A stretch of 25,225 nt of DNA. It comes from Rhabdothermincola_A sp041688815. GTDB taxonomy: Bacteria > Actinomycetota > Acidimicrobiia > Acidimicrobiales > Acidimicrobilacustridaceae. The stretch spans positions 1-25,225 of the forward strand of contig JBDNHK010000009.1 in assembly GCA_041688815.1 (NCBI GenBank). Direction: 5' to 3'. The translations under genes and the position numbers were made by a program. The notes under the pieces are model-generated. The model saw only the letters and a program-made list of their open reading frames with translations, was not told the origin of the DNA and searched no databases. Every line of letters begins with the position of its first letter. Positions within the stretch are counted from its first letter, which is position 1. Positions 15,214 through 23,561 of this stretch are shown in pieces.

Positions 15214-15919
15214 GAGGGCGGGGGGCCCCGATCAGCAACACGACGGAATACAACAGCACCGCCGAACCGACCACGACGAGCCCGATTCGCGCCGAGGGCA
15301 CGCGAAAGTGTCCGCTGATCCCCACCATGAACAGCACCGTCGCCAGGAACACCGTGATGCGTACGTAGTCGTCGGCGTAACCACCGGCCTCGGCGCCGGC
15401 CGCGTACTTCTCGTCGGCGGCGGCATTCAACTCGGCCGCCTTGTCGAGGTCCGGTTGGCGGTACTCGGCCATATACGTCGGCCCGGGCGGGGCGTTCGGG
15501 TTGTTGGCCGGGTCGGTGGCGGTCCAGGCGTCGAACGCCTCCTTGAACTCGGGCCGGAAACGCCGCTCGGCGATGGCCTGCGCGGCGTCGTTCCCGACCA
15601 CGTAGGCCGAGAACCACGCGTCGAAGGTCGAACCGTCGAAGTTCTTGGTGGTGTTGGCTTCGAGGCTGGCCTGGCTCGCCTCGGTGCGGGCCGTCGACGC
15701 CTGGGCCAGGAGTAGCCGCGACTCGGTACTCCATTGGGCCGACGCGAACCCCGACCATGCGGCGAGGAGAGCCACGATGGCCAGCAGGGTCGCCTCGACG
15801 ATCGACACCCGGCGATCGTGCCTGGCGTGGCGCTGGTCGGCGTCGGTGTGCTCGGCGACGCGCTCGCGGTGTTCTGCGGTCTCCTCGCCAACCTCCGCGG
15901 CCGACAGTCCCTCGCCCAT
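15206..15919 (-). CDS. uncharacterised three-helix membrane protein
   Basis: This 237-residue protein starts with a charged His/Glu-rich cytoplasmic segment, then has a helix at 39-58, a polar domain of about 125 residues and two helices at about 186-202 and 211-230. The first part of the polar domain is Ala/Ser/Glu-rich and helical ('LLLAQASTARTEASQASLEA', about 69-88). The second part carries 'FDAWFSAYVVGNDAAQAIAE'. I do not recognise a catalytic motif; the layout resembles DUF4337-like membrane proteins, but I am not certain. It follows the IclR gene in the same direction after 47 bases and converges on the kinase gene. It could be part of an IclR-regulated unit. Confidence 0.78.
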   Translation of the reverse strand: MGEGLSAAEVGEETAEHRERVAEHTDADQRHARHDRRVSIVEATLLAIVALLAAWSGFASAQWSTESRLLLAQASTARTEASQASLEANTTKNFDGSTFDAWFSAYVVGNDAAQAIAERRFRPEFKEAFDAWTATDPANNPNAPPGPTYMAEYRQPDLDKAAELNAAADEKYAAGAEAGGYADDYVRITVFLATVLFMVGISGHFRVPSARIGLVVVGSAVLLYSVVLLIGAPRPPV

Positions 15920-15966
15920 CTCCGTCTCCTTGCCCGCCTCACCGAACGAAGGCGAGGTACGCGAGA

Positions 15967-16716
15967 CTAGGAGAAACGGCCGGCGAGGTGGCGGGCCATG
16001 ACCACGGCGCGATCCATCGCCAGCGCCGTCAGGTCGGCGAGGCGATCATCGGTGATGCGCAACGTCGGTCCTTGCACCGCGACGGCCGCCACGGCATCGC
16101 CGCGACCGTCGAGTACCGGCACGGCCAGCGCCCTGACGCCCACGTTGCGTTCCTCGTCGTTGAGGGCCCAGCCCCGGGCGCGGACCACGTCGAGCTCGGC
16201 GGCGAGGACCTCGGGGTCGACGATCGTCGCCGGCGTGAACGACGCCAGGCGGGCGGGTCGGGGCCGCGTGGCGGGCGGGGAGAAGGCCAGGAGAACCTTT
16301 CCCATGGCCGACGCGTGGGCGGGAACGAGCGCACCGGGCTCCTGGTCGAAGCGCAACGGCTGAGGCGACGCCACCCGCAGCACCACGAGGACCGACGCCC
16401 CCTGTTGCACCCCGAGGTTCACCGACTCGCCGGTCACCTCGGCCAACTCCTCGAGGTCGGGGCGTAGCAGATCGAAGCCGCTGCGAGCCTCGGCGGCCCG
16501 GCCGAGGGGGATGAGCGCCGGACCGAGGTGGTAGCGCTCGGTGCGGTGATCCTGACCGACGAGGCCCACGTCGAAGAGAGTGCGAGCGAGTCGATGGGCG
16601 GTGCTCGGGCTCACGCCGAGATGCTCGGCCAGCTCCGTCACGCCGGCGTCGTGGTGATGCTCGAGGTACTGGAGCAGGTTGACCGACCGGGTGACCGATT
16701 GGGTACGTGACGGCAC
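15967..16716 (-). CDS. IclR-family transcriptional regulator
   Basis: With the GTG at 16716 the product has 249 residues, normal for IclR. The N-terminal winged helix ('QSVTRSVNLLQYL', 'VTELAEHLGVSPSTAHRLARTLFDVGLV') is followed by the effector domain with 'SAMGKVLLAF' and 'GWALNDEERNVGVRALAVPVLDG', both family hallmarks. An upstream GTG at 16755 would add 13 low-complexity residues. GAGGG placed about five bases before 16716 supports the shorter form. IclR proteins usually bind small organic acids or aromatics and control nearby catabolic or transport genes. It lies downstream of a large FtsX-type permease and upstream of a membrane protein on the same strand; the effector is unknown. Confidence 0.92.
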   Translation of the reverse strand: MPSRTQSVTRSVNLLQYLEHHHDAGVTELAEHLGVSPSTAHRLARTLFDVGLVGQDHRTERYHLGPALIPLGRAAEARSGFDLLRPDLEELAEVTGESVNLGVQQGASVLVVLRVASPQPLRFDQEPGALVPAHASAMGKVLLAFSPPATRPRPARLASFTPATIVDPEVLAAELDVVRARGWALNDEERNVGVRALAVPVLDGRGDAVAAVAVQGPTLRITDDRLADLTALAMDRAVVMARHLAGRFS

Positions 16717-16790
16717 GCGGCCCTCGGCATCGTCGGGGACCGCTCCAGGCGCCACCCCTCGAGCCTTCCACGGCCGGCGGTGTCGTTCGA

Positions 16791-19355
16791 TCACTCCTCG
16801 GCCACTGCGGCCAGGACGTCCATTCGCCCGGCCCGACGGGCGGGCACCAGTCCGGCCACCACCCCCGCCAGCACTGCCCCCCCGGCGATGCCGATCAGGA
16901 CCACGACGGGCAGGGCCACCTCGATGCGATCGTCGAACCGCAGCGTGGCGACCATCGCCCAACCCAGAACGACGCCCAGGGCCACCCCGACCAACGAGCC
17001 CAGGGCCGCGATGACCACCGCCTCCTGCAGCACCGCGGCCCCGATCTGACGAGCCTGGGCCCCCACCGTGCGCAACAGGCCCAGTTCTCGTGTTCTCTCG
17101 TAGACACTGAGCAGGAGCGTATTGGCGACGCCGAGCAGCCCGACGAGCAGCGACAACGCCAACAACACGTAGAGGAACGAGATACGACTCACGACCTGAT
17201 CGACCTGCTGGTCCCGGTACGCCCCCACCTCCAGGAGCTCGGTGCCGGGCCAGGGTTCGAGCGCCGACTCCAGCGCCTGATCGGCCTGCGCCGGGCCGAC
17301 CCCGTCGACGAGGAGCACCAGCACCCGAGCGTCGATGCGGGCCGACTCGGGCAGGTACGGGTCCCATCCGGCGTGGGCGAAGAGGTACTCGCCGTTGCGG
17401 GTGAGCCCACTGTCGTAGATGGCTCCGATGCTGGCCCTGGTCGAGGCGCCGAAGGGAAACTCGACCGCCACCTCGTCGCCGAGCCCCACCCCGTCACGCT
17501 CGGCCTGGCTGCGAGCCACGGCCACGGTGCCGTCACCGAGCGCATCGAACGACCCCTCGGTCACGTCGAGGTCGACGATGTCGGCCGCCTGGGCAGGATC
17601 GACAGCGAGGACGAACTGGCTGGCCCCGTTGATCGTCACCGAACCGAACCGAACCCCGACCGCCGCCGCGACCTCGGGCCGCGAGGCGAGGGCCGGAGCC
17701 ACGTCGATGCTCACGGGACCGCCGGGGGCCGACACCACGTAGTCGCCCTGCACCGTCTGCTCCACCACCCGCGCCACCGTGGTCGCCAACGACGCCGACG
17801 CCACCGCGATCACCGCCACCAGGCTCACCCCGATCATCAGGGCCGCCGCGGTGGAGGAGGTACGACCGGGGTTGCGCAGGGCGTTGCGCCGGGCCAGCCG
17901 ACCGGTGATCCCGGTGAGCCGGGCGAAGGGCGCGCCGAGCGCCGCCACCACCGGTGGGGTGATGATCGGCCCAGCGACGGCGAAGGCGAGAACGGCGGGA
18001 ACAGCGGCCGCCAACACGAGGGCCGTGGCCATGTCGCTGCGGTCGCCCATGGCTCTGACCACCAGGAAGACCGACCCGGCGACGAGGATCGCTCCGGCCG
18101 CGAGGCGCAGGCCGACGTGCTGGACCCGCTCGACGGTGGCGTGACGCATCGCCTCCACCGCCGGCGTGCGCGACGCCCTCCACGCCGGCACCAGCGCGGC
18201 GCCACAGGTGACGGTCACGGCCAGCACGATCGCGACCACGAAGGCGCTGGGGGTCACGACCAGCGCGGTACCGGGAACAGAGAACCCGAAGCGCGCGATC
18301 AACGCGCGGAGCGCCACCGCCACCGGTACAGCGGCCACTGCACCGATCAGCGCGGCGACCACAGCGACGACGACCGCCTCGACCACCACCGAGCTGAGCA
18401 CCTGACCACGCGACGCGCCGAGAGCCCGGAGCAGGGCCAGCTCCCGTGTGCGCTGGGTCACGATGATGGTGAACGTGTTGACGATGAGAAAGGCGCCGAC
18501 GAAGAGGGCGATGGCCCCGAAGGCCGACACCAGTTGCACGAACAGATCGACGGCGCGTCCGATCGCGCTCCGGCGTTCCTCGGTGAGGGCGGACCCGGTG
18601 ATGGTCTCGGTGCCCTCCAGGCCCGCGGCCGAGACCCGGCCGGCCAACTCCTCCGCCGTCACTCCCTCGGCCGCGACCACGTCGATGCGATCCACCCGGC
18701 CCGGCTCACCGGCCACCGAGGCCAGCCACTCCTGCTCGGCCAGCACGACGGGCACTCCGCCGTACGTGGCGCCACCCTCGAAGGCGGCAACGCCCACCGC
18801 AACGGCCGTCACCGCTTCCCCGGCCACGACCACGGTCACCTGGTCGCCGACCTCGTAACCGCCTTCGGAGGCGGTGGTGGGATCGAGCACCACCTCGCCG
18901 GGTCCGGTCGGGGCTCGACCCGCCCGTAGCGACCACCCGTTGAGCTCGGGGCGGGAAGGCCAGTCGATGGCCCAAGTCACCGCCCCTATCCGACCCTCAC
19001 GCAACGCTTGGCCGTCGGCCTTCAAGACCTGGGGGGTGCTCTGGATCGACCCCTCCGCCGCGGCCACTCCCGGGAGGGCCGCGACCCGGTCGACCAGCGA
19101 CGCGTCGAGCCGGTCGCGGGTTCCCCGATCGTCGAGACCCACGGTCCGATCAGACCGCACCACCACGTCGACGCGGGCGTGGGCGTCGGACCAGATCTCA
19201 CCCAGACTGGCCCGAACCGTGTCGCCGAGGACCTGGGTGCCGGCCATGAACGCCACGCTGAGCACCACCGCCAGACCGGTCGCCACCAGGCGGACCCGGT
19301 GGGCGGCCACGCCCCGCAGCGCGACCCGGGCCATGGTCGCGGCCCCGCTCACCAT
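16791..19355 (-). CDS. large FtsX/MacB-type ABC transporter permease
   Basis: The 854-residue protein has the duplicated FtsX-type design. A first helix lies near residues 20-38 ('LVATGLAVVLSVAFMAGT'). A large extracytoplasmic domain follows, then a three-helix block with 'RTRELALLRALGASRGQVL', a hydrophobic linker, a further helix, a second extracytoplasmic domain and a final three-helix block with 'RTRELGLLRTVGAQARQIG'. Such permeases extract lipids or export lipoproteins or peptides and need a LolD-like ATPase. None is adjacent; the only candidate in the window is the damaged ATPase near 11 kb. ATG 19355 is used, with 19334 as an alternative. The gene appears intact, with the IclR regulator downstream. 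Confidence 0.88.
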   Translation of the reverse strand: MVSGAATMARVALRGVAAHRVRLVATGLAVVLSVAFMAGTQVLGDTVRASLGEIWSDAHARVDVVVRSDRTVGLDDRGTRDRLDASLVDRVAALPGVAAAEGSIQSTPQVLKADGQALREGRIGAVTWAIDWPSRPELNGWSLRAGRAPTGPGEVVLDPTTASEGGYEVGDQVTVVVAGEAVTAVAVGVAAFEGGATYGGVPVVLAEQEWLASVAGEPGRVDRIDVVAAEGVTAEELAGRVSAAGLEGTETITGSALTEERRSAIGRAVDLFVQLVSAFGAIALFVGAFLIVNTFTIIVTQRTRELALLRALGASRGQVLSSVVVEAVVVAVVAALIGAVAAVPVAVALRALIARFGFSVPGTALVVTPSAFVVAIVLAVTVTCGAALVPAWRASRTPAVEAMRHATVERVQHVGLRLAAGAILVAGSVFLVVRAMGDRSDMATALVLAAAVPAVLAFAVAGPIITPPVVAALGAPFARLTGITGRLARRNALRNPGRTSSTAAALMIGVSLVAVIAVASASLATTVARVVEQTVQGDYVVSAPGGPVSIDVAPALASRPEVAAAVGVRFGSVTINGASQFVLAVDPAQAADIVDLDVTEGSFDALGDGTVAVARSQAERDGVGLGDEVAVEFPFGASTRASIGAIYDSGLTRNGEYLFAHAGWDPYLPESARIDARVLVLLVDGVGPAQADQALESALEPWPGTELLEVGAYRDQQVDQVVSRISFLYVLLALSLLVGLLGVANTLLLSVYERTRELGLLRTVGAQARQIGAAVLQEAVVIAALGSLVGVALGVVLGWAMVATLRFDDRIEVALPVVVLIGIAGGAVLAGVVAGLVPARRAGRMDVLAAVAEE

Positions 19356-19470
19356 CGCCTCTGGCTCGTCGCGGAAACCGTCCGTCGGGGAAACGACCGA
19401 GCCATCAGGGGACTGTAGGCCCCTCCTACCGGTGAGGCTCAGGCCGGAACCGGAGTGCCCAGAGCCGGTG
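19356..19470. other. intergenic region behind the zinc operon with competing small hairpins
   Basis: This gap separates the end of the zinc operon from the permease gene on the same strand. Two mutually exclusive small stems are visible: AGGGG/CCCCT (19407-19411 with 19420-19424) and GTAGG/CCTAC (19415-19419 with 19425-19429). Either could weaken transcription, but neither is a strong terminator. A promoter for the permease is expected here and is not clearly recognisable. Confidence 0.3.
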
Positions 19471-19890
19471 TCATCGACCTGGGAGCGGTGTCTCCTCGCG
19501 CATCGGGATCTGGAGACGCTCCAAGGCCACGGGGATCTCGGCCCGGTCGGGGCCGCCATCGGAGATCCAGTCACAGAGGGCCGAGATGTCGGGTTCGTGG
19601 AGGACCTGACCCAGCCAGCGAGCTCGGCGCGCCGCGTCCTTTCCCCGTGGTCGCACCACGACCACGTTGGACCACGAGCACATACCCAAGCAGCTGCTGA
19701 TCCGCAGGTGACTGCCGGGTTGTCCGGCCACGGCCTCCGCCAACCGTTGGATGTGCTCGTCGTGATCGGTGTGCGGATGCTTCGAGGTGTTCCCGCAGCA
19801 GCATCCACGGCACACGACGACGGTGCATCCCGAACGGCGCTCCGGGCGATGGGACCGCAACTTGGGGTCCGGGGATGCCGGAGCGCTCAC
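19471..19890 (-). CDS. thioredoxin-like [2Fe-2S] ferredoxin domain protein
   Basis: Starting at GTG 19890, which overlaps the WD40 stop (GTGA), the product has 139 residues. It matches the thioredoxin-fold [2Fe-2S] family: 'VVVCRGCCCGNTSKHP' (24-39) supplies the first cysteines and 'SSCLGMCSWSNVVVV' the second pair, C67 and C71, before the beta strand. The C-terminal 'WLGQVLHEPDISALCDWI' is also typical. Cys at 27, 30, 31 and 32 gives more ligand candidates than needed, so a zinc-binding alternative is possible. It is the last gene of the zinc operon. Its co-expression with a CobW GTPase suggests metal transfer or redox control, which is inference. Confidence 0.84.
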   Translation of the reverse strand: MSAPASPDPKLRSHRPERRSGCTVVVCRGCCCGNTSKHPHTDHDEHIQRLAEAVAGQPGSHLRISSCLGMCSWSNVVVVRPRGKDAARRARWLGQVLHEPDISALCDWISDGGPDRAEIPVALERLQIPMREETPLPGR

Positions 19891-20924
19891 CGCTCGGGCC
19901 CATCGACGGAGACAGCGGTGACGGTGCCATGCGCGGACCCGACCACCAGCGTCGCCCCATCCGGAGACCAGCTGACACCGGAGAGAGGTTCTCCCATCTC
20001 GACCGAACCGGTGGGCGACGACGAGGGTGGTCCCCACAAGGACAGCAGACCACCGGCATCGCCCGAAGCCAGACGCGAACCATCGGGTCGATAGGCAAGG
20101 GCGGTCACGCCACCCCCGTGACCGTCGAGGAACAGCGGGCTCGAACCCTGTGGGCCGCGACCGGCGAAGTCCCAGACGGTGACATCGTCGACCCCCCCGA
20201 CGGCCAGGTACCGAGAGGAGGGATCCCATGCGATGTGCTCGACCTTGGTGGCGTAACCCGCCATTTGCAGATCGTCGCCGGTCCAGAGGCGCCAGATGTG
20301 AACACTCTCATCCTGGCAACCCGCCGCCACCCAACGGCCATTCGGCGCCACCGCCAGTGTGAGCAGTGAACCCTTCCAGGGCATGGCCTTCACCGGTCGG
20401 CCCGGCTCGGCCGGGCAGAACCACTGCACACCCCCGTAGCAAGCGGCCCCGAGCGAAACCCCGTCGGGCGACCAGGCCAGCGCCGTGACCGTCGATGGCA
20501 GCTCACCCCAGGAGGCGACCTCTTCGCCGTCGCCGTCGATCACCACAACGGTACGACCGGCGCCGACGGCCACGAGGCGGTCCACGGGCGACCACGCCAA
20601 CGCGGCCCCCCACCCGGCCAGGTCGACGGTAACGGTTCGGTCAGAACGATCCGGGCGGAAGATGCGGACACGGGCATCCTGGCCCGCGGTTGCGAACCGA
20701 CATCCATCGTGGGCCCAGCCCGCGGCCAGCACGCCCATGGGATGCGGTTCGAGCGAACGAACGGCTCGGCCATCGACCAGGTCGAGGACTTCCCCCCGAC
20801 CCGACAGAGCACCGACGAGGACCATCGAGCCATCAGGTGAGACGGTCATGGTGGTGACGTAGTCGTCGAGGGACCTCGACCACCGCAGTTCGAGCCGATC
20901 GGCCAGGCGCACGTTCCGGGTCAC
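19887..20924 (-). CDS. WD40 beta-propeller protein of the zinc operon
   Basis: This 345-residue protein consists of WD40-like repeats filling nearly its whole length, consistent with a single propeller of about seven blades. Blade ends can be read as 'VRIFRP', 'VHIWRLW', 'VTVWDFAG' and 'LSLWGPP', and the 'SPDG' turns recur (for example 'TVSPDGSMVLV', 'AWSPDGVSLG', 'SWSPDGATLVVG'). No signal peptide is seen, so it is likely cytoplasmic. The GTG start is 3 bases after the CobW stop. Such propellers are scaffolds. Its place between a zinc-chaperone GTPase and an Fe-S protein suggests an assembly platform; this is inference and no ligand is evident. Confidence 0.88.
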   Translation of the reverse strand: MTRNVRLADRLELRWSRSLDDYVTTMTVSPDGSMVLVGALSGRGEVLDLVDGRAVRSLEPHPMGVLAAGWAHDGCRFATAGQDARVRIFRPDRSDRTVTVDLAGWGAALAWSPVDRLVAVGAGRTVVVIDGDGEEVASWGELPSTVTALAWSPDGVSLGAACYGGVQWFCPAEPGRPVKAMPWKGSLLTLAVAPNGRWVAAGCQDESVHIWRLWTGDDLQMAGYATKVEHIAWDPSSRYLAVGGVDDVTVWDFAGRGPQGSSPLFLDGHGGGVTALAYRPDGSRLASGDAGGLLSLWGPPSSSPTGSVEMGEPLSGVSWSPDGATLVVGSAHGTVTAVSVDGPER

Positions 20925-20927
20925 CGG

Positions 20928-21917
20928 TCAACCCACCGCGCAGGCTGTGAACGATCGAGTGAGCTCATCACGATCGAGGTTGCGACCGATGAACACGAGT
21001 CGGCTCACTCGGGGCTGAGCGCTTGGCCAGGGTGTGTCCGGACCTCCGTCGAAGAGCATGTGCACGCCTTGGAAAACGAAGCGTCGGTCCTCCCCGGCGA
21101 CGGCGACGATCCCCTTCATCCGGAAGATGTCGACTCCCTTCTCGGCCAACAACTTGCTCAACCACTGGTTCATCAGTCCCCCGTCGACCTCCCCGGCGAT
21201 CTCGATCCCGACCGAGGTCACGCTCTGATCGTGCTGATGTTCGGTCTCCTCGAGAAATCGGGGATCGGTCTCGAGGACGCGAGCGAGATCGAAGGCTCCG
21301 ACGTCGAGGACGGCGGCCAGATCGACCACCCCGAACTCGGCACGGTGGATCTCAGCCATGGCGTTGATTCCCCGGAGCCGCTTCTCCAGCCGTTCGATCT
21401 CTTCCTCCCCGACAAGGTCGATCTTGTTCACGATCAGGCGGTCGGCGAAGGCGACCTGCTCGACCGATTCGTTCTCCACCCCGTCGGGCTTCACTTCGTC
21501 GAGGTGGTCGAGGATGTGCTTGGCGTCGACCATGGTGACGATGGCATCAAGTCGCAGCTGTCGACGGATCTCTTCGTCGACGAAGAATGTCTGCGCAACC
21601 GGGGCAGGGTCGGCCAACCCCGTGGTCTCGATCAGAATGTGATCGAAACGGTCGCGCCGCTTCATGAGGTTACCGAGGATACGGATGAGGTCTCCGCGGA
21701 CGGTGCAACAGATGCACCCGTTGTTCATCTCGAAGATCTCCTCCTCGGCGTCGACGACGAGCGCGTCGTCGATCCCGATCTCACCGAACTCGTTCTCGAT
21801 CACGGCGATGCGCTTGCCGTGCTGTTCGGTGAGGATGCGATTCAGCAGGGTCGTCTTTCCGGAACCGAGGAAGCCGGTGAGAACGGTGACAGGTACACGA
21901 GGCGCTTCAGGATCCAT
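20928..21917 (-). CDS. CobW/ZNG1-type GTP-dependent metal chaperone
   Basis: This 329-residue COG0523 GTPase has P-loop 'GFLGSGKTT' (15-23), the metal-binding CxCC motif 'GCICC' (67-71), 'ETTGLADP' (97-104) and 'NKID' (164-167). It also carries the CobW C-terminal domain. These proteins deliver Zn(II) or other metals to client enzymes. Here the His-rich tail is reduced to a short 'EHQHDQS'. ATG 21917 is preceded by GGAGGG at a good distance and lies 11 bases inside the end of the permease gene. Its position directly behind znuABC-like genes, under a Zur-type box, makes zinc the likely cargo. Confidence 0.93.
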   Translation of the reverse strand: MDPEAPRVPVTVLTGFLGSGKTTLLNRILTEQHGKRIAVIENEFGEIGIDDALVVDAEEEIFEMNNGCICCTVRGDLIRILGNLMKRRDRFDHILIETTGLADPAPVAQTFFVDEEIRRQLRLDAIVTMVDAKHILDHLDEVKPDGVENESVEQVAFADRLIVNKIDLVGEEEIERLEKRLRGINAMAEIHRAEFGVVDLAAVLDVGAFDLARVLETDPRFLEETEHQHDQSVTSVGIEIAGEVDGGLMNQWLSKLLAEKGVDIFRMKGIVAVAGEDRRFVFQGVHMLFDGGPDTPWPSAQPRVSRLVFIGRNLDRDELTRSFTACAVG

Positions 21918-22800
21918 AGGACACCCTCCGGTCGATGGGGATTGGCGGTTTTGACGGTCGAAGCTTCGTGCGGGGACGACCACGCCATCCCCGAGTGCCG
22001 ACGGCGGACACAACGAACACAACCAGGAAGATGGAGGCGGCAACCAGCGCGATCGTCGCCCCGGGGGGTGACGCCAAGTGGTAGCTGAGCGAGAGCCCCC
22101 CAACCGCCGCGAGCAGGCCGACACCGACAGCCACGGCCGTCATCGTCCCCAGGCGCTGGGTGACCAACCTCGCCGTTGCCGCTGGGGTGACCAACATGGC
22201 GACACTCATCAGGAGGCCGACGGTCTGGAGACTCACCACGACGCAGATCGAAACGAGGAAGAGGACGACGAGGCGCAGCGCATCAACCCTCACGCCGACC
22301 TGGCGCGCGTGAACCGGATCGAAGGTCGCCGCCAGGAGATCGCGGTGGAGCACGGTGACGATGACGAGTGCCACCGCCGCGAGCCCGGAATTGAGCCTCA
22401 CGTCGGCAGGACTCACCGTGGTGATCTGACCGAAGAGGAAATGGGTGAGATCGACCCCCACCCCGCCGCTTCTGCTGATGATGATCACCCCGGTCGCGAA
22501 CAGGACCGTCCCGACGACCCCGATCACGGCGTCGTCACTCACCTTGCGTGACCCGAGGACGGCGATCAGCCCGCCCATGACCAGACCGGCGGCCAGGGCA
22601 CCGGCCACGATGCTGGCCCCCACGAGGTAGGCGAGAGCCACACCGGACAACGTCGCATGGCTCATGGCGTCGCCGAGGTAGGCCAGCCGCCGGAGGACAA
22701 CCCAAACCCCGACCACCGGGCACAACACGCCCACGATCACCGCGATGGCCAACGCGTTGCGCATGAACTCGCTCTGGTACGGACCGGTGAGCCAGGCCAT
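21907..22800 (-). CDS. znuB: zinc ABC transporter permease (ZnuB-like)
   Basis: This 297-residue, highly hydrophobic ABC-3 family permease has about eight helices. The typical 'RRLAYLGDAMSHATLSGVAL' stretch is followed by 'LFGQITTVSPADV' and 'VSLQTVGLLMSVAMLVTPAATA'. ATG 22800 lies 2 bases from the ATPase stop, which sets the start and excludes a 42-residue upstream extension. The C-terminal tail is basic and cytoplasmic. The family includes zinc and manganese importers; the Zur-like box and CobW neighbour favour zinc. The gene appears complete. Confidence 0.91.
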   Translation of the reverse strand: MAWLTGPYQSEFMRNALAIAVIVGVLCPVVGVWVVLRRLAYLGDAMSHATLSGVALAYLVGASIVAGALAAGLVMGGLIAVLGSRKVSDDAVIGVVGTVLFATGVIIISRSGGVGVDLTHFLFGQITTVSPADVRLNSGLAAVALVIVTVLHRDLLAATFDPVHARQVGVRVDALRLVVLFLVSICVVVSLQTVGLLMSVAMLVTPAATARLVTQRLGTMTAVAVGVGLLAAVGGLSLSYHLASPPGATIALVAASIFLVVFVVSAVGTRGWRGRPRTKLRPSKPPIPIDRRVSYGS

Positions 22801-22802
22801 GG

Positions 22803-23561
22803 TCAAACTCCGGTGTCGGCCAGAGAAGGCAGCGCCGCGCTGCCGAAGGTGGCGTCGAGGACCTCGGACGCGAGCACCCGGTGGGAGGGGCCCTCGGCGA
22901 CAACCCGGCCATTGATCGCGATGCACCGGGTGAAGTGCTGGCGGGCAAGGGCCAGGTCGTGGGTCGCCACCAGGATCGTCCGTCCGGCGTCGGTCAACCG
23001 ACGGAACAGATGGAGCAGATCATGGGTCGTAGGGGTGTCGACCCCGGCCAATGCCTCGTCGAGGAGGAGAACCTCGGCCTCCTGGGCGAGCGCTCGGGCC
23101 ACCAGCACCCGTTGTAGCTGTCCGCCCGAGAGCGACCCCACCGGTGAGTCGGCCCGGTCGCTCAGACCGACCTCGAGAAGGGCCCGTTCCACCGCCACCC
23201 GATCGATGGGCCGCACCCTGCGCCACGGGCGCAGGAAGGGCCGTCTTCCGGTGAGCACGAGTTGACCGACGGTGATGGGAAAGCTCCGGTCCAGATCGCC
23301 CTGTTGCGGGAGGTAGGCGATGTGCGCGCTCTCGACTCGATGGTGACACTCACGACCGCCGAGAACCACCGACCCGCCGAAGGGCACGAGGCCGGCCAGG
23401 GCCTTGAACAAGGTCGACTTCCCGGCGCCGTTGGGACCGATCACCGCGACGAGCTCCCCCCAGGCCGCCGTGAGGTCGACGGCGTCGAGGACCCGACGGG
23501 AGCCCCAGTGAACGGACAGGTCCTTCACGACGAGAGCCTCAGCAGACTCGCCTCTCACCAT
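22803..23561 (-). CDS. znuC: zinc ABC transporter ATPase (ZnuC-like)
   Basis: The 252-residue ATPase carries Walker A 'GPNGAGKST' (42-50), Q-loop 'YLPQQ', signature 'LSGGQ' (144-148), Walker B 'LLLDEA' (165-170) and the H-loop His201 in 'VATHD'. 'DRSFPITVGQLVLTGR' (91-106) after the Q-loop is characteristic of the metal-type (ABC-3) ATPases. It overlaps the binding-protein gene by ATGA (23558-23561) and precedes the permease by 2 bases, so the importer is made as one unit. It is complete and unremarkable. Confidence 0.94.
   Translation of the reverse strand: MVRGESAEALVVKDLSVHWGSRRVLDAVDLTAAWGELVAVIGPNGAGKSTLFKALAGLVPFGGSVVLGGRECHHRVESAHIAYLPQQGDLDRSFPITVGQLVLTGRRPFLRPWRRVRPIDRVAVERALLEVGLSDRADSPVGSLSGGQLQRVLVARALAQEAEVLLLDEALAGVDTPTTHDLLHLFRRLTDAGRTILVATHDLALARQHFTRCIAINGRVVAEGPSHRVLASEVLDATFGSAALPSLADTGV

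Noticed and set aside
884..15956. Identical 13-mer GAACGAAGGCGAG in two intergenic spots (884-896 and 15944-15956)
   Set aside because: Several 13-mer repeats are expected by chance in 25 kb of high-GC sequence, and no third copy was noticed.
16707..18929. 740-codon plus-strand reading opposite the large permease
   Set aside because: It is a shadow of the permease gene; the composition (Arg/His/Gly/Asp) is not protein-like and there are no motifs.
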